The notes below the pieces were generated by a model. The model did not search any database. It was not told the DNA's origin and was given only the letters and a program-made list of their open reading frames with translations. From the NCBI RefSeq assembly GCF_027066465.1, contig NZ_JAMONU010000146.1:1-30056 (forward strand): a stretch of DNA of 30,056 nucleotides. Direction: 5' to 3'. Position 1 is the stretch's first letter. The number at the start of each line of letters is the position of its first letter. Below, in pieces: positions 29,581-30,056 of the stretch. The translations under genes and the position numbers were made by a program. This DNA is from Thermococcus sp. Its GTDB lineage: Archaea > Methanobacteriota_B > Thermococci > Thermococcales > Thermococcaceae.

Positions 29581-29742
29581 GCTTGTGGGCCGGGCACAGA
29601 GACCCGCGCTCATTCGCTCACGCGGGTGGATGCTCCCGGCCCTGTGGGCTCGGCGTGAGCACGCTCCGCTCATTGAACCCGACCACCTCGCGGAGGCGGG
29701 AAGACCGAGCCCGTGCGAGGGGTAATGTCCCCTCGCTGTCGG
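29581..29742 (-). ncRNA. H/ACA box guide RNA (pseudouridylation guide), double hairpin, candidate
   Basis: Reading the minus strand there are three stems. First is GCGAGGGG-acatta-CCCCTCGC (29736-29715). Next is hairpin 1: lower stem GGGCTCGG (29712-29705) / CCGAGCCC (29653-29646), upper stem CGCCTCCGC / GCGGAGCG, then ACA (29645-29643). Last is hairpin 2: lower stem GGGCCGGG (29642-29635) / CCCGGCCC (29594-29587), upper stem CCCGCG / CGCGGG with loop TGAGCGAATGAG, then ACA (29586-29584). In both hairpins the 3' pocket plus lower stem is exactly 16 nt from upper stem to ACA, the archaeal H/ACA geometry, and the apical TGA/GA elements resemble K-turns bound by L7Ae. Predicted targets: CGTGAGCA-UN-GGAAGA (hairpin 1) and CACAGAGA-UN-TGGATGCT (hairpin 2), in DNA letters. 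A minus-strand TATA (29764-29773) fits a 5' end near 29742. Confidence 0.75.
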
Positions 29743-29763
29743 CGATGAAGAGTAGGACTGAGG

Positions 29764-29773
29764 GCTTAAAAGC
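29764..29773 (-). promoter_or_regulatory. TATA box of the H/ACA guide RNA
   Basis: On the minus strand GCTTTTAAGC, immediately downstream of the EamA stop codon, predicts a start near 29742, just before the 5' hairpin of the guide RNA. Confidence 0.5.
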
Positions 29774-29774
29774 T

Positions 29775-30056
29775 TTAGCCGATGGATATGAGAACAACCC
29801 CGAGAACCGCTAGGGTCAGTCCCTCGAATATTCTGGCGCTCGGCCTCTCCCTGAGGAGAAGAACCGCAAGCAGAGAGGCTATTACCGGGTTTATTGCTGA
29901 GACTGGGGCGGCTATCGGCGAGCCGACGAGCGAAACTGAGTACACGAAGAGGTACTGGCCGAGTATCAAGCCGAGAACGGCGGCACCAACGAGAACGAGG
30001 GCTTCTTTTCTGCTTATCCCTCTTACCTCTTTCCCGTATCTTGGGAGGAAGACCGA
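29775..30056 (-). CDS. EamA/DMT-family transporter, C-terminal part
   Basis: The frame is open to the right edge of the window; 93 residues are visible. The C-terminal half of an EamA (drug/metabolite transporter) domain is clear: helices LVLVGAAVLGLILGQYLFVY and SAINPVIASLLAVLLLRER, then EGLTLAVLGVVLISIG. The PVSAINPVIASLLAVLLLRERP stretch is typical of the family's C-terminal repeat. Members export amino acids, sugars or other small metabolites; the substrate is not indicated. The N-terminal helices and start codon are outside the window. It ends right at the promoter of the H/ACA guide RNA. Confidence 0.88.
   Translation of the reverse strand, partial: SVFLPRYGKEVRGISRKEALVLVGAAVLGLILGQYLFVYSVSLVGSPIAAPVSAINPVIASLLAVLLLRERPSARIFEGLTLAVLGVVLISIG

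Noticed and set aside
29553..29813. Open frame of 86 codons on the plus strand across the guide-RNA gap
   Set aside because: Arg/Gly/Pro-rich composition forced by the GC-rich stems, no ribosome site, and the region folds as an H/ACA RNA on the other strand.
1..30056. CRISPR arrays, insertion sequences or prophage genes
   Set aside because: No spaced direct repeats, transposase motifs or terminal inverted repeats were seen; the only long repeat is inside the binding lipoprotein.

Overview
The window looks like chromosome of a hyperthermophilic archaeon of the order Thermococcales, most likely Thermococcus. The evidence is the cytosolic sulfhydrogenase cluster (hydBGDA order), an archaeal LonB protease, an archaeal initiator tRNA-Met, the S15 / GAN nuclease / Pcc1 / eS1 gene string, archaeal phosphomevalonate dehydratase, class III signal peptides, TATA-box promoters 25-30 nt from inferred transcript starts, and GGAGGTGA-type ribosome binding sites. 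Genes are tightly packed: several convergent pairs overlap by 4-26 bp, and no stretch over about 240 bp is empty.

Layout. 1-2.9 kb: C-terminal part of a polytopic membrane protein, two small class III (pilin-like) signal-peptide proteins and a divergent HTH regulator. 2.9-5.8 kb: site-2 protease and both subunits of phosphomevalonate dehydratase (isoprenoid/lipid synthesis). 5.9-10 kb: information-processing block of initiator tRNA, S15, GINS-associated nuclease, KEOPS subunit Pcc1, eS1 and a SPOUT methylase. 10-13.9 kb: DUF92 membrane protein, Lrp regulator, four-cysteine ArsR regulator overlapping a MazG-like pyrophosphohydrolase, JAMM protease, RidA and an internally duplicated DUF2666-type protein. 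13.9-18 kb: membrane LonB and a two-gene SufC-SufB Fe-S assembly operon. 18.1-23.9 kb: small His-containing membrane protein, hydrogenase maturation protease, a lipoprotein and the sulfhydrogenase operon on the minus strand. The hydB reading frame is broken by one extra base. 24-26.8 kb: membrane-anchored beta-propeller translationally coupled to an ABC exporter. 26.8-30 kb: small membrane protein, tandem-duplicated solute-binding lipoprotein, HTH-CBS regulator and an incomplete EamA transporter.

Three RNA genes are not explained by the proteins. Two minus-strand C/D box guide RNAs (about 9993-10051 and 13001-13058) each use the stop codon of the upstream protein gene as part of their C box. 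A minus-strand double-hairpin H/ACA guide RNA (about 29581-29742) fills the gap between the EamA gene and the HTH-CBS gene; both hairpins place the ACA box 16 nt from the upper stem and carry a K-turn-like apical element.

Functional links. The maturation protease probably trims the large hydrogenase subunit encoded nearby. Suf and the ferredoxin-type hydrogenase subunits share Fe-S demand. A perfect inverted repeat with the core spacing of the redox/sulfur regulator SurR lies just upstream of the hydB TATA box. I found no mobile element, CRISPR array or wholly new multi-gene system. The most notable items are the RNA genes, the broken hydB, and the orphan tandem binding protein with a nearly identical internal DNA repeat.
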